The notes under the pieces are model-generated. The model was not told the origin of the DNA and made no database searches. It saw only the letters and a list, made by a program, of their open reading frames with translations. This document shows, piece by piece, positions 23,137-35,046 of a DNA stretch of 64,000 nucleotides. Numbering within the stretch: the stretch's first letter is position 1; every line of letters begins with the position of its first letter. This stretch comes from Coriolopsis trogii (taxonomy: Eukaryota; Basidiomycota; Agaricomycetes; Polyporales; Polyporaceae). Location of the stretch: positions 1,116,001 through 1,180,000 of the forward strand of contig JAHYIO010000036.1 of NCBI GenBank assembly GCA_020543525.1. Reading direction: 5' to 3'. The position numbers and the translations under genes were made by a program.

Positions 23137-23707
23137 GCGTGGAACTTAAGAATCAAGCGTTGGAACTTCATCAATTCGGAGCTCATTGTCTCAGGTACAT
23201 ACCTGAAGCCATACTCGCAGTTGTGGGGACACAAAGAAGAAGGGAGGGAATAGACGAAAGGGACAAAGGAACGGTGGCTGAAGGTAAGCTGCAGCACTTG
23301 CCAAGACGCCGGTACCGAAGGCATGCGTGACAGACGCTCAAGATCACCCTAGGCCTTAAGATCACCTGGAAACGATGATGATATTACAATCGTTGCTCAA
23401 ACTCCATTCGCGTTTCCTTGACATCTAGCGACTACAGAGTATCACTAGCTACTACAGTATTAGAAAGGACGGCTTCATGTTTACAAAGGGATGGTGGTGG
23501 ATACAGTGTTGTACTGGTTGGGGCGAGCTGGGAAGAATCAGCAGGGAGAATGCAATGACGTCGCAAGAGAGATGATCTTTAGTGTAGATGGCAAACGGAG
23601 CATATGTAACGTACTAATAGACAGCAGGTGAGCAATGCGTAGCGTGAAGCGTGAAGAGACGTAAAATTTGACGTGACAATAAGATACGTGAGGCGGATTC
23701 GAGCGGG
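23137..23707. other. Intergenic: cullin-3 promoter and exportin-T 3' side
   Basis: 571 nt between two minus-strand genes. The portion adjacent to 23136 includes CT-rich sequence on the minus strand, consistent with a fungal promoter. No gene seen. Confidence 0.5.
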
Positions 23708-26700
23708 TCATTGTCCTGCACGCGATGCGCGCACGAAGTCCGTGAAGTATTTTCGGAATGCCTTGCTATCGAGATTACGCATCTTGGTGGTGAACTCGAC
23801 AGCAGTCTGTGGGGGCCAGTTCTGGGAAGGAAGGAAGACAGTCACGAAGTAATCGTACGCTTCCTGTCCACGCGTCTTCACAACGGTCTGGAGGAAGTTG
23901 GCGATTTCTTGCAAAACCTGTTGCCTACTAGTCAGGCCCAGACTCCATGTATGACGAGCAGAGCCATGACATACCACGACGATTTGTCCATCCTTGATGT
24001 TGAATTGAGGAAGCGACAGGATCGCAAAGGCGCTGGGGATCACTCGTTCGTACACGAACCGTTCGAAGCCGGGGAGCACCTGTTGATCCCCAGGTGCAGC
24101 CCACACGGACACACAGCGTCCGAGGAATGAGAACGCTGCCTTCTCGCTGGAAGGATCCGACGGATCTTCCGCTAGGCGCAGCATACTCTCGAGAAGATTT
24201 TCCAACTGCCCCTTGTTGCCTGCAGTAGTTGCGTCAGTAAACGATGCTCATAGAGGACAGAAATACTTACGGTCAGAAATGAACACATTATGAAGCTTCG
24301 AGGACATGATGGAAATCAGGAGACCAAGATACGCCCGCTTGGTGTCGACGTGAGTGACCTGGTCGTCGGTACCGGTCACTGGCTGCGCGAGAAGGCCATT
24401 GATGTGCGCGCTGAGGGGGCCGATGAGCTGATCGAGAACGTCCGACAAGTCTTCCTGAAGCTTGTGAATCGACAGCCCAATGAAGTTCATGAAGTCGATC
24501 AACTCCGAGGGTTCGAAGTGAGCAAGGAGATTAGACATGAGAGTCGGGATAAGCTGAGCCACACTGTGTCCCGTCGTAGCAAGGATGCGCGCAAAAGCGA
24601 AGCGAGTCTGCGGTATGTTAGAAGAGGGGATTGAGGGTTGAATCGAAAGGTACCCACCGCGTCTCGTACCACCCGGAAGACGTTCATAGCCTCCAAGCAT
24701 ACGAGGATCGCTTGACCGACCTCCCTAAACACATCGAGCGGCGGAGCAATGTATCCTTCTGGAACGGGGTTCGGGTACTCCGGGAAGCCTTTCGCGATGT
24801 TACCCAACGCCATGATGATATGGTGCACCTTGAGGATTGGTAGAACGTCGTCCGGTCCCTTGACAGCTTGTAAGCTCAGAGACAGTTCGTCCAGTAGTGG
24901 CCGGACCACCGAAAGTAGCAAGGCGGCAGCCTGGTCCGGCGTCTTGTACAAAAGTGATACAAGAGTTCCCGCAGCTTCAAAGAGGTACAACTGCGAGTCG
25001 AAGATTGTCGGAACGCGTACAGCCTCAGCTAGTATGTCTTGCGTCTCTGGATTGTCGAGTTCAGGGAGTTCCACCTGGATCGCTAGAAGATCGCGGAAGC
25101 CTTCTAGCAGGTTCACGGCAAGTTCTGGCGGTATCTCGTTCCGATCTTCTCGAACGAACCGGTAGAACAAGTAGTATACCCGCCCACGCGTGTTGGAGTC
25201 TTGACTGTGCAGGCCCCTGCACAGTTCAAAGTCCAAGTGAACAAATCGCTACACCAGAACTGGTAGTGAGACTCACCGAATGTCGAGCATCGCTTCCAAA
25301 GTAGGCATGATGCATTCTTTGCGAACTTTGAAGAAGTCGCCATAGCGAGCAACAGTCTCGAAGAACTGCATGCTCACCGTTTTGTGTGGGTAGTTGGATA
25401 AGCGGGACTGAACGAGCGCGTAGAGCATCTCTCCATGACTGGTGAGCGGGTATTCTGAGTAGTCTGTTTCCTTCTTTTTATCCCTTGTCGCAAGCGGTGC
25501 TTGGCAGAATGCAGCGCGTCCCTTGCCTCCAGCTAAGTTACGAAAACAGTTGAGATGTCGGTGAATATTCACTGCAAAACATAACGTACACTTGTTGATT
25601 TCACCAAAGATGTACACCAGGTAGACCGCAAGTTCGGCGTCGTTCCATTTGAGTGTTACCCCATTCTGGTATGCTGTCAGTGTGGTCAAGGCGAGTGTCC
25701 TCACAGCCTCCGTAACAAGCTCGGGATCGATCATCAGGATGGAATCCATGAAAGTCCTGAGATCCTGTACAACGAATTAGCCTGAAACTCCAGCTCCCAA
25801 TGGAAGGCTCCCCACCTTCCGAAGTTCCTCAAATGCGGCTTTGTCGTCCTCATCCATATCTTCTGGATCAGCGTCTTCATCCCACTTCAACTTCTCTAGA
25901 ATGACCGTGAGCAAGGAAGAGAGGAAAGAGCGTTTCGACGGTTCTAGCGGTTCGGTGGAAGATTTTCGTTGTCGCTTATACTGCATGGGGACATCAATAG
26001 CCTGTACGGTATATAAATGCGTGCGACTCACACTCAAGAGGATCGTTTGCAGCAGAGGGAACACCGTAGAGCAGGTGTCGTCATACTCGTCTGCCATGAA
26101 ACGGAGCATAACGGGCAAGATCTGGCTGAGAAGTTGCGTCGCCTCGGTGCGCACGTTCTCGTCTGGGCATTCCTGAGGCTGGACACAGATGAATGAGCAA
26201 TCGTACGTACACATATGCGGAGGTACTCACGTCGGTCAACTTGCACAACTCTAGTCCCAAGACGTTGAGGAGCTTACCGAGAGCCTCCCGATAGGACTCC
26301 TCGCCTTCATCGATGTCCGAACCACGGCTGCCTTGTTCTGACCGCGTTTTTTCCTCAAGCGCCTCTAACACTTGGCCGAGCGACAGAACCTTGATCAGCT
26401 GGAGCTTGTCAGCCGGTTCCTTCAGGCCTTTTGTTACGATGCGAGTGAGCGCGAGCGACGTCGCGAGACGGATGGGCAAAGACGGATCTGACAGAAGCGT
26501 GAAGAGCAGCGGAACCGTATCGCGCGTCACCGTGAGGTTGATGTCGATCCACCCTACGTAGGACGCAAACGTGCGGATGCCCCAGTCGACGACTTCGATG
26601 GCAGAATCTAGTTCGCGTTCTGCTGCAGGCGCCACGCCATTTTTCCTGAATCGCTGCATGCGCTCCATTCCGTCTGCCACGATGGTCAGGACAGCCTCGT

Positions 26701-27463
26701 TGATTCGAGGGGCGTCTCGTTCCCGCACGGCGTCGCGGACGCGAGTATCTCGTGCGTGCCTTGCAGTGTTGAATTGCCGTGCAGCCTTGATAAGCTGATC
26801 CGCTACCTCACCGGATATTTCGAGGATGACATGGAAGAGGAGAAGGGAGACGTGCGGGTTGAAGGTTGTTTGAGAGGTGGACTCGGGTGGATGGATGAGG
26901 CCGAAGAAATCGGTGAAGAACGACGGCCACTTGTCAATGTAGGTGCAGAGAAAAAATAGGGTGAGAGTATGTGCGAACTTGTTCCGCAAGACTGAACGAT
27001 AGGTATATGTAGGAGGTGCCGTTGAGGACGGGTCATACAAGGGGTAGGGAGAAGTACTCACACGAGGCAGTAGACTCGGCGGAGCCATACAGATACTCGG
27101 TCTGAATGTAGGCGAGCAAAGATTGCCGTAATGTCTGGAACATTTCATCATCTAGTGGTTCGAATCTTTGCAAGATAATATCTTCTGTCAGATTCATTTG
27201 CCACCAGTCGCACTACCGCAGGCTACATACCGGTTGTCCAAAAACTCATCTAGGACCCTCAACGCGAAAAAGCGAACTTGAGGGGGATGTTTCCTGCCAC
27301 CATTCTCCCCAGCCTCCACAAATACTGCGAGTGCGAGTCTCCAGGTCGTTGGGTTTTGCTGGACGGCAGACAAGTACTCGAGAGCTTGTTGGTGTAGTGC
27401 GCTCTGCGTTGGATCGGAGGCAATCAAGATAGCTTGGACGAATTGACTCAATTCCTGATCCAT
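23708..27463 (-). CDS. LOS1: Exportin-T (tRNA nuclear export karyopherin)
   Basis: Importin-beta-family receptor that exports tRNA from the nucleus with Ran-GTP. It starts at the ATG at 27463, MDQELSQFVQAILIASDPTQ, matching the exportin-T N-terminus. Next comes VRFFALRVLDEFLDNR and the Xpo1-like domain (KWPSFFTDFFGLI, with VDWGIRTFASYVGWIDINL, characteristic of XPOT). Helical HEAT-type repeats continue through LQEIANFLQTVVKTRGQEAY, ending RKYFTDFVRASRAGQ at 23708. Several short introns interrupt it; the protein is about 1,100 residues, normal for the family. Next to CUL3 and the F-box gene on the same strand, but spacing of 425-571 nt argues for independent transcription. Confidence 0.94.
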
Positions 27464-27888
27464 CACGAAGAGATAAGTGTGTGTGCGCCGCAGGACACGA
27501 CGAGGAGAAGGAAGGTGTGGCTGAGAGCTGAACAATTGACTGTCTGGCTTCTTGTAGATGGTCGCGCCTAGGGTTACGCCACGACCTACGTCGATTATCT
27601 TAATCTTTCGCAGCCACGTGCTTCTAGATCGACAAGGCCAAACGACAGATCCTCTTGTTAGCGAGCTACTTCCTTGTTTCGACGGGAGGAAATGAGTAGA
27701 GGAGACAAACGAGAAGTCGAGCTCAATCGCAAGAGGTGATCGACGCGCACGAAATTGATCTAGTCGAAGAGCCTCGAGTCAGATGCGGTCATACTAGAAT
27801 ACGCGCACGTGACTCGCGTGTCATTAGTCGCGTCGAGACCAGCAGGAGCACACGAGATCGGAAATGAAGCAAAGAGTCGCATTGACAA
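27464..27888. other. Intergenic: exportin-T promoter and F-box gene 3' side
   Basis: 425 nt between same-strand genes; contains the LOS1 promoter. No other gene evidence. Confidence 0.5.
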
Positions 27889-29582
27889 TCATACAAAGTC
27901 TAGCAGGTACACATTCCCGTCATACATGCCCAGACTTATCCTACCAGTGATCTCATCGAAAGCCAAGGAATGGCACATGTTCGGCGAGAAGGGCAACGAG
28001 GGGTCAGGGGGAAGTAGCATGCCAACCTTCGCGGACCCCGTCGCAGGATCATACGCGAGCTTCATCACCCGGTTTAATTGTGTCTCCCAGTTGTGTTCCA
28101 ACCATACGGCCCGCACTCCCAACGCGCCGACTTGTGCGAGCTGAGCAGAGGACTCGTCTCCAATAGGGAAGTCCTTAGAAGACATCCCGGTCAGAGCCAC
28201 GCCTTCGGGCGAGACGTTAAAAGAAAAGCGTAGCAGTTGTGCACTATGAGGATGGACGGAGTGGTAAAACATGATGGCGGACAAGCTGGATGATGATGTC
28301 GCGGGTGAGACTTGTGCAATGTGGTGTCCCGGTACGGCCATGGGAGTGGGTCCTACGAACTCGGCAAGCATGGTACCGAGAGACATGTAGTGGTATTCGT
28401 CATGTAGTGAGTCATCCGGGGGAGTGGCCGGTGGGCTAGGGGTTCTGTTCGGAGAGGAGGTGAAGGGTTGCGGCATCCCGTAAACTCGGACCGCGAAGTC
28501 ATCGTTGACTTCGCCGACGAGAAAGAGGTAGTCGCCCCATACGCGCACCCACAAAAAAGAAAAGGGCTGGTGGCCAACTGTGAGATACGACGGTTCGCAT
28601 GTAGGAACCACAACTAACCTGAGCAAACCCAGGATCTACCCACTTCGTCGCACCAGTCTCCGGATTGACGAAGAGGATTTGCAATGAACCCGCACCTCCG
28701 CCGGTGTCAAGCGCAAAGATAGTGACGATTAATAGCTTTCCGTGAGCAGCTATTTCATGGATGATAGGGCGAAGATGCGGCGCGCGGGGATGCGCGACAA
28801 TGTGCATTTGTTTGGATTTGGCGGGGGGTCGGGGAGGGCAGCCAGGAAACATACTATATTGCGCGGTTGTGACGTCACGTAGGCGGATTGAATGAACCTC
28901 AATCACTCTTCAATGAAGGTGCGAAGATCAGCTACGAGTACGCGTTGGCCAAACCGCATGATGCAGACTCACTCTCGATGATCACATACGCCAACGACCA
29001 AAGTGGCAGACTCTCCATCACTGCTCTGTATAACCGTACAGCTCCGATAGATTCCAGAAATCTCCGTCGACCAGACTTGACACGTCTTGTGTATGTCCTC
29101 GAGTGACCATAGACTCATGCGTGTATACCACGACGCACGCTTCAGAGTCCGCTGAGCAGTCCACAGCCACTTCCCGCCTGGTAGAAACTGCATCTGGTCG
29201 ACATATTGACCGCTGTTGTCGTCAATCAAGGCCCTGACTGTCTGAACGCGGGTTGATGGGCGACGCCAGTTCTCGTCGAGACGAATAGCCTTGATCGCCA
29301 ATCGTTGTAGTTCTTCACCGAGTAGCAGTTTCGGGTTGGCAGGCAGGTCGACAGGAACGCGTAGCTCGGAAATGATTCTGTGCCAGACGTAGTCACTACC
29401 GCCGAATGCATGCAAGGCGCGACATGTCTAGTGGAAGCCACGTTCGCTGTCAGTGATCACGCGATAGCTTGTGGGAATGAGTAGACGACCGTGCTACTCA
29501 CCTTCCGCAGGGTTAGTAGGTCGCGAACGTCGAGGTAGTAGATGATCTCGAGAAGGATATCCTCTGGAAGAGCTATGAGCAT
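27889..29582 (-). CDS. F-box protein with beta-propeller-like C-terminal region
   Basis: The N-terminus MLIALPEDILLEIIYYLDVRDLLTLRKV is a clear F-box, the Skp1-binding element of SCF ubiquitin ligases. After an intron the protein continues with exons rich in beta-strand-like segments (QFLPGGKWLWTAQRTLKRA, LWSLEDIHK, GKLLIVTIFALDTGGGAGSL, LFLVGEVNDDFAVRVYG, DEITGRISLGMYDGNVYLLD), which suggest a degenerate WD40 or other propeller as substrate receptor. Fungal genomes contain many such lineage-specific F-box proteins. The start at 29582 was chosen because it begins the F-box; an in-frame ATG at 29672 would add about 30 Pro/Ser-rich residues. The substrate is unknown. It encodes a ubiquitin-ligase component two genes away from cullin-3, probably by chance. 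Confidence 0.85.
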
Positions 29583-30460
29583 TCTCTCGCAGCTTGCGAA
29601 GTGGTAGGGAGGAAAGGAGTGTAATTGACTCGGGGGGCTCGGAGTGTGAACGATCAGTGTCGGAAGCTGCACCCCACGACACTATCTGATAAGATTGGAT
29701 GACCTCCGCTTAGATCAGATTGTCTTCCGTCGGTCCGGCCGCCCTCAGCGTCGACATCGAATGCCAGCTGAGTGCGTGTTCCCATGTCGATGCTACGAGC
29801 AAATCGTCAAACTCAACGTGGAGGGCTCTTAACCGTACACGTAACGTACCGTCCTGATCGATTCGCAGCACATCGTTCAAGCGCAGTGGTACTGCATGCG
29901 GAATATCTTTGTAATTGGCCCGTCGATTCCTGGACAGAGTTCACATGGGTTCTATCGATAGTGCTTAGTGTGAGGCTTACTGCACTCGAACACGCCTTTC
30001 GAAGCCGTGGGATTGGTACGAGATAATAGCGACATCGCGGGCTGATCAGACAACCACCGCTGCCAGGAGCCGTGTGTATAGTTGGAAAGTCGTGAGGAAA
30101 CGGGCCGCTTTCCTCCCTGTTGTCCGGGCCACAAGTATGCCGGACTTCTCTCCCTGTCGTTGCCAATGCTTGAGCCAGGAGGAGAGGCTGTTCATGCTCT
30201 GCTTCTCGGCGGTGTCATCCTTGCAGGTGTAGAGCTAATCTGACTACGAAAGACAGCAAAAGACCGCAAAAGACGGCGAAAAGGACGATGGCTACATTGA
30301 CTTCGCTTCACCTGATAAGCTCATCCATTTTAGGTAAACAGTCGTCAACTGGCCGGGACCGTCCTATATAAGCGGCGGTCCTGTGCCTACCGTTCCTTGA
30401 CTGCATTCCATAAACCCCCCTCGAGTGCCAGTCCCCACTCATCCCTATCTCCTTCACCCC
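29583..30460. other. Divergent intergenic region with short A-rich direct repeats
   Basis: 878 nt between the F-box gene and the acidic membrane-protein gene. At about 30248-30285 a short degenerate tandem repeat (AAAAGACNGC-type units, three copies) occurs. A TATA box at 30365 belongs to the downstream gene. No coding evidence. Confidence 0.5.
30365..30372 (+). promoter_or_regulatory. TATA box upstream of 30461 gene
   Basis: TATATAAG lies about 90 nt before the ATG at 30461 and is followed by a C/T-rich leader. Distance and sequence fit a core promoter. Confidence 0.6.
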
Positions 30461-32841
30461 ATGGATCCCAGCGATCTCAACTATCTCTCTGAAGTTGAGA
30501 GCTTGTCCGACTCTGACTGGCTCGACATAAGCAGCAGGGCCTCCGAGGACAACGACTCCTTCGCCGACTCCGACGCCAGCGATCACGAGGATTTAGCGTC
30601 GGACTATCGTCCCCCTTCACGTCGCTCTATTGAAAGCTATGCAAGCACAGGCGAAATACAGGGATGGGAGGGTGTCGTCGCAGACGGTGTGGACGACGAG
30701 CCTGCCCAACCTTCCCTTCTGGAGGCAGGATCCGACGATCGACCCCTCCTTCTCTCGCAGCAGAGTTTAACTCTCAGGACGGTAGCCCTCTCTGAGGCTG
30801 CTGTCGCCCAACATACTGCGCTTGAAGACCCGGAGGAGGAACAGCGGGTCAAGGAGGCCCTCGACCAAAGCATGGTCAGCACACTCAGTGCGTCTCGCTC
30901 AAACTCCCTGAACGCCTCCGTGCAGACTTCGGTCGTGCAATCGCGAGACCTGCGTCTGTCTTTCCCCGACCCCCTTTCGAGCACGAGCCCTCAAGCCCGC
31001 TCGTTGAGTCCTTCTTTCGAGGACATTTCTGCCGACATGACACACTCGTCCGGCAAGGGTGCGCAACCCTTCACCGATTTGGTAACGGAGAACGAGTCAC
31101 CGTTCACCGCTGCGGATCAGGGTTCGATCGTCACACCCTCGGTCGCGCGGGACGACGCAGACGTTCACACGGAGGTACCTTCCAGCGTCGTCGTTGACTT
31201 CTCTATCGTGCTTTACGGCGCATCGTCGGCGATCAAACATCGCGTTATCCACAGACTCCTTGAGAAGCTCATGGCCACCACGCAATGCGGGTTCTCGTCA
31301 CTCCCGCAGATCGATGTACCGCAGAACATCCGCGCGCTATTGAGTGGGGAACGAGAGACGACGCATTATATTATTTCCATCCTCGACCGTACAGGAAACG
31401 CACTGATGGGGAAGGAGGTAGGTCTCACTCAATCTTGTTTTTAGAACCTAACATCATCGAGTTTCAGTTGGGTGTGTTCAGTCCGTCACATCGACCTTCG
31501 CTAGCCATTGTGTTCCTTCCCTCTCTCAACCTCGTGGTGCCTGAACACACGTTGTATTTGCCGGTGCTCATCCAAGGTGAGATTGATGAAGATGAAGACA
31601 ACATCACGTCCGTCGACCGCCTGCTCGAGGCCGAATACCAGTGGGATACCTTGAAGATTCCAAAGAGTAGACTCATTTCATCCGCCTTCACCGTGAGCAA
31701 GGGTACTGTCGTCGACGAAGAGGAGATCGAACGTGCGCCGTCTGCGAAGGTCACACGTGCTCTACGACCTCTTCTCCCTCTGGTAGAACAGTGGACGGGT
31801 CGCCACCTTGCATCCCGTCACGCGTTCACATTGTGAGTTGGTACACTGATCCATGACCGCATAGACTGATGTCGCTGTAGGTTCGCTATTCTTTCTATAG
31901 TGTTGGGGTATCTTGTCAATGGCTCTCTCCCCCTCACTGCCACCCGTCGTGCGTCTCCCACGATTGACATCGCTGCGCGCCCCGCCCCTACCCCGGTCTT
32001 GAATGCCTCTCTCCCGGCACCGACACCCACAGCCTCTCCTTCGAGCATGGCATTGATCCCATCCTCCCTCAAGGATTTCGCGCTCGCCGCCATCGCCCCT
32101 TACGCCGGCGCGTCTACCTCGTACGTCGCTATGAAAGCTGCACTGTCCCCGACTGCGGTATCTGTTGAAGACGGATCACCTTCGGGTGCTCCCTCCGAAT
32201 GCGCCTGCGGATGCGGTCTCATCACCTGGCCGGAGAAGTTCAGGCCGACCACTGACGTTATGCTCCGCCCGACACCGCCCACTCCGGCCCTGGTTAATCA
32301 AGCGTACAACAGCAAGGCCCTCGCAGTGGTGGCTTCGCCTATGTCACCCAAAGGCAAGGGCAAGGCTCGCGCAGTTGACGACTCACTGTACGCTTTGAGT
32401 ACTCGGATTGCGGGCGCGCTCTCCGAGTACCTCGATATGTCGACGATGTTCACCCAGACGCGCTACGACATGCAGGAGATCCTCGATGCGCTTGACGAGC
32501 TTGGGCGAGCGATCAACAAGCACACGGAGACAGCGTGGGAGCAGTCCAAGTCAACCGTCGAGGTCGTGCGGTCGAACATCCGGTCTCGACACGAGCGCGC
32601 TAGGACGCGCGCGAAGGAGCTGCGGGCGGTGGGCGAACGCCTGTTGTCGACCGTGAACGCGCAGGTGCGTGGGCGGTTGACGATGGCGAAGGACAATGCG
32701 CGAGTCCTACGGGACCACGTGCGTGTACGCCGGGAGGAGTCGTTCCGCGTTCGCAGTGCGATGCGCGAGGCACGGCGGGAACGTCGGGCGGAGAGGAGGG
32801 GTGAGAGGCGGATGCGCCGTGCGCAACGCGTGGAGGTTTGA
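30461..32841 (+). CDS. Acidic, single-pass membrane protein of unknown function
   Basis: Three exons: 30461-31416, about 31468-31832, and about 31881-32841. The start is the ATG at 30461 (MDPSDLNYLSEVESLSDSDW); an upstream in-frame GTG is not needed. The N-terminal third is strongly acidic and Ser-rich. A folded-looking middle part follows (FSIVLYGASSAIKHRVIHRL, PSLAIVFLPSLNLVVPEHTL). One hydrophobic segment (FAILSIVLGYLVNGSLPL) sits right after the second intron. The rest is Pro/Ala-rich with a CACGC cluster and a long amphipathic C-terminus, ending in an extremely Arg-rich helix (RRERRAERRGERRMRRAQR). The layout suggests a membrane-anchored protein with an acidic face and a basic coiled tail. 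No homologue recognised; probably restricted to basidiomycetes. Confidence 0.85.
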
Positions 32842-33242
32842 GCATTTGAAGTGTGTGCACGCATGCGTCCTTGACTCACGTCTATTGGGCCCGAGTTCTG
32901 TATCGCGTTGCGTCTCTCAAGACGTCTCGTTTGATTTATCTTGCAAGACTCCCTACTCCATTGTATGTATATATGGCCAAGAGGAATATGGCTTGTACTA
33001 TTAGAAATATGATTCGAACTTGTGTCCGCTCCTGGCGTGGCCTGACGATCTCGGCGTGAGCAATGGCTGAGCGCGTCGGCAAGTGGGGACGCGTCTGGAA
33101 TGAGGCGCGTGTCACGTGTGCGTGAGTGGCCGTTGCGTCACGCGTGTCCACTTCCGACGCCGAACAGCGCGCAGCATGCTCTGCCTCTCGCGTCTTGCTT
33201 CCGACTCCCATCCTTTCACTAACGAAATTTCCCTTTGCTGCC
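32842..33242. other. Intergenic promoter region of the Gln-rich protein gene
   Basis: 401 nt between two plus-strand genes, GC-rich near 33060-33130. Nothing else seen. Confidence 0.5.
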
Positions 33243-34542
33243 ATGTACTCACGACAAGCATACAGCTCGCCTCCACCAGAGCTCTCCAATAACCCTTTCA
33301 TCGACCATTCAGCGAACGCGATGGCTCGCTTCCCCGACATCACCGGCTCCGATGATCCCACCTCGACCCAGTACACCTCCTGGCTCAACAAGCCATCCAC
33401 ATCGTCCATCAACACGAATGCGCCCGGCTACTTCCCGAACCAGGGCCCCGTGTCTCCTCAAGGCTACGGCGGGGGATACCAGCCACCACAGGCCACCGGC
33501 TGGGGCCAGGGTGGCTCCGGCTTCGCTCAGCCGCAACAACAGCCGCCCTACGCACAGTCATTCTCGCCCCAACCTCAAATGCCCACTCCCGGGATGCCAT
33601 TCCAGCCGTCGAGCTCGTTCGGGCAGCAGCTCGCCGCGCAAGTGAACGGTCCGCCGGGCGCGTACAGCGGCATGCCGCAACAGCAGCAGCAACAGCCACA
33701 GTATTCTGGATATCCACAGTCGCCCCAGTACGGGCAGGGATACCAGCCCGGCTTTCCGGGACAGCAGCAGCAGCAACCACAACCACCGAGCTATCTGGCC
33801 GAGTTCGATCCCTATGGACCGGCCTCGTCGGGACAGCCTCAGAACGGCGGTGCGCCCGGCGGCGTGCAGACTCCGAGTGTCAGCGGTGCAGGCCCGAAGA
33901 TGGGCGGGCAGCATCCGAGACAGTACGTGCAGGCGCACAAGGTGGAGCTCGAATCCTGGGACTCGTATTCGTGGAAACAGGTGCGTCGTGTTGCGTCTGT
34001 GGCCGCCGTCCTCTGCGCGCGATGCTAAACGCAAGCGGGGGTTGCGGCGTCGTCGAAAACACAAAAACAGGTGCAGAACTGCTTCGACGATCTCAAGGCG
34101 GCTTGGGAGGCCCGGAAGAGCGAGCTGGAGGCGCGGCTGAGGGCACTCGGCGGTGCCGGCTTGTTTGGGGGCGGGGGCTACGGCGGCGGGATGTATGGCG
34201 GCCCGGCTCAACAATATGCACAATTGGAGAACGTGAGTGCTGGGTCTTGAGGGTCCGCCAAGTACCAATACGTGCGTGCTGACGAGCGTCTCCGTCAGAT
34301 GGTGAAGGAAGCGGGATTGCACATTGGTACGCTAGCCTCATCGCTATAGCGTGTATGATGCGGGCCATTGACCTTGTTCGCTCCTTCCCTCAGATACGAT
34401 CGCAGCATCGTCGTTCCAAATGCAGGAAGTATTCTCCGGATACCGTTTGTCAAACGACGTCGCGTCCAAACGGCGCGTCCGAGAAGCGATCAACGCCGCG
34501 CTCACAAGTCTCCCGGACTGGCCACAGCCTTTGACGTTCTAA
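33243..34542 (+). CDS. Gln/Pro/Gly-rich low-complexity protein with C-terminal helical region
   Basis: Four exons. The long first exon from 33243 (MYSRQAYSSPPPELSNNPFI) contains DPTSTQYTSWLNKP, followed by a disordered region rich in Gln, Pro, Gly and Tyr with runs such as QQQQQQPQ. It ends in a conserved-looking block, QYVQAHKVELESWDSYSWKQ. The next exon encodes NCFDDLKAAWEARKSELEAR, a charged helix, and two short exons finish with MVKEAGLHI and SLPDWPQPLTF (stop 34540-34542). The N-terminal composition is prion-like; the C-terminal block with aromatic residues and helix may be a protein-interaction domain. I do not recognise a characterised family. A long antisense ORF over the low-complexity part is a compositional shadow. 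Confidence 0.85.
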
Positions 34543-35046
34543 CCGGCGCGGAGCGGTCGCGCGCTTGCGACTGAATGGTGTACCAAGATGACTTTCTGTC
34601 GGGATGTTTGTTTTCAGGGGATGTACACGCTACGCTGCACTGTATCATAGAGTCGGACCCTGGTCGTCCTCTGTGCTGGTATCGCTCGTATCCTGTCTTT
34701 CATATATGTATCGCTTAATATGCACGCGTTGTCTTTTCTGAAGTTCGTGTCCAGACGCAACCCGGACGGCCTGCAGCCGTCTTGCACAAGTCAGCCTCAC
34801 CATGCACAGATCTCTCGGCATGCAAGTGGCTTTCTGGGTATACACGCAAGATATCCCATCCGAATTACGAGAGAGCGATTCGCAAGCGTCCAGTACAGTA
34901 AGCGTCCTCAACCACGATGACGAGTACCAACGAACGTGAGCCTGACATTACAGCAACACAGCAAAACCTGAAAACCGAAAAAAAGTCCACGACTCGTAAA
35001 CGCTACATGCATTTTCAAACACCGGACCCGAGAAAGCAGACCGTCA
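34543..35046. other. Convergent intergenic region
   Basis: 504 nt between the Gln-rich protein gene and the sedolisin gene, holding both 3'UTRs. No gene seen. Confidence 0.5.

Noticed and set aside
20158..29582. Cullin-3, exportin-T and F-box genes as a functional ubiquitin cluster or operon
   Set aside because: Spacing of 400-570 nt and unrelated roles of exportin-T indicate independent genes; F-box proteins normally pair with cullin-1.
30425..30460. Upstream non-ATG start for the acidic membrane protein
   Set aside because: The codon at 30425 is GTG; the first ATG in frame is 30461, with a TATA box at normal distance.
33558..34322. 254-codon minus-strand ORF over the Gln-rich gene
   Set aside because: It mirrors a low-complexity coding region, giving Leu/Arg-rich antisense sequence without domain structure.
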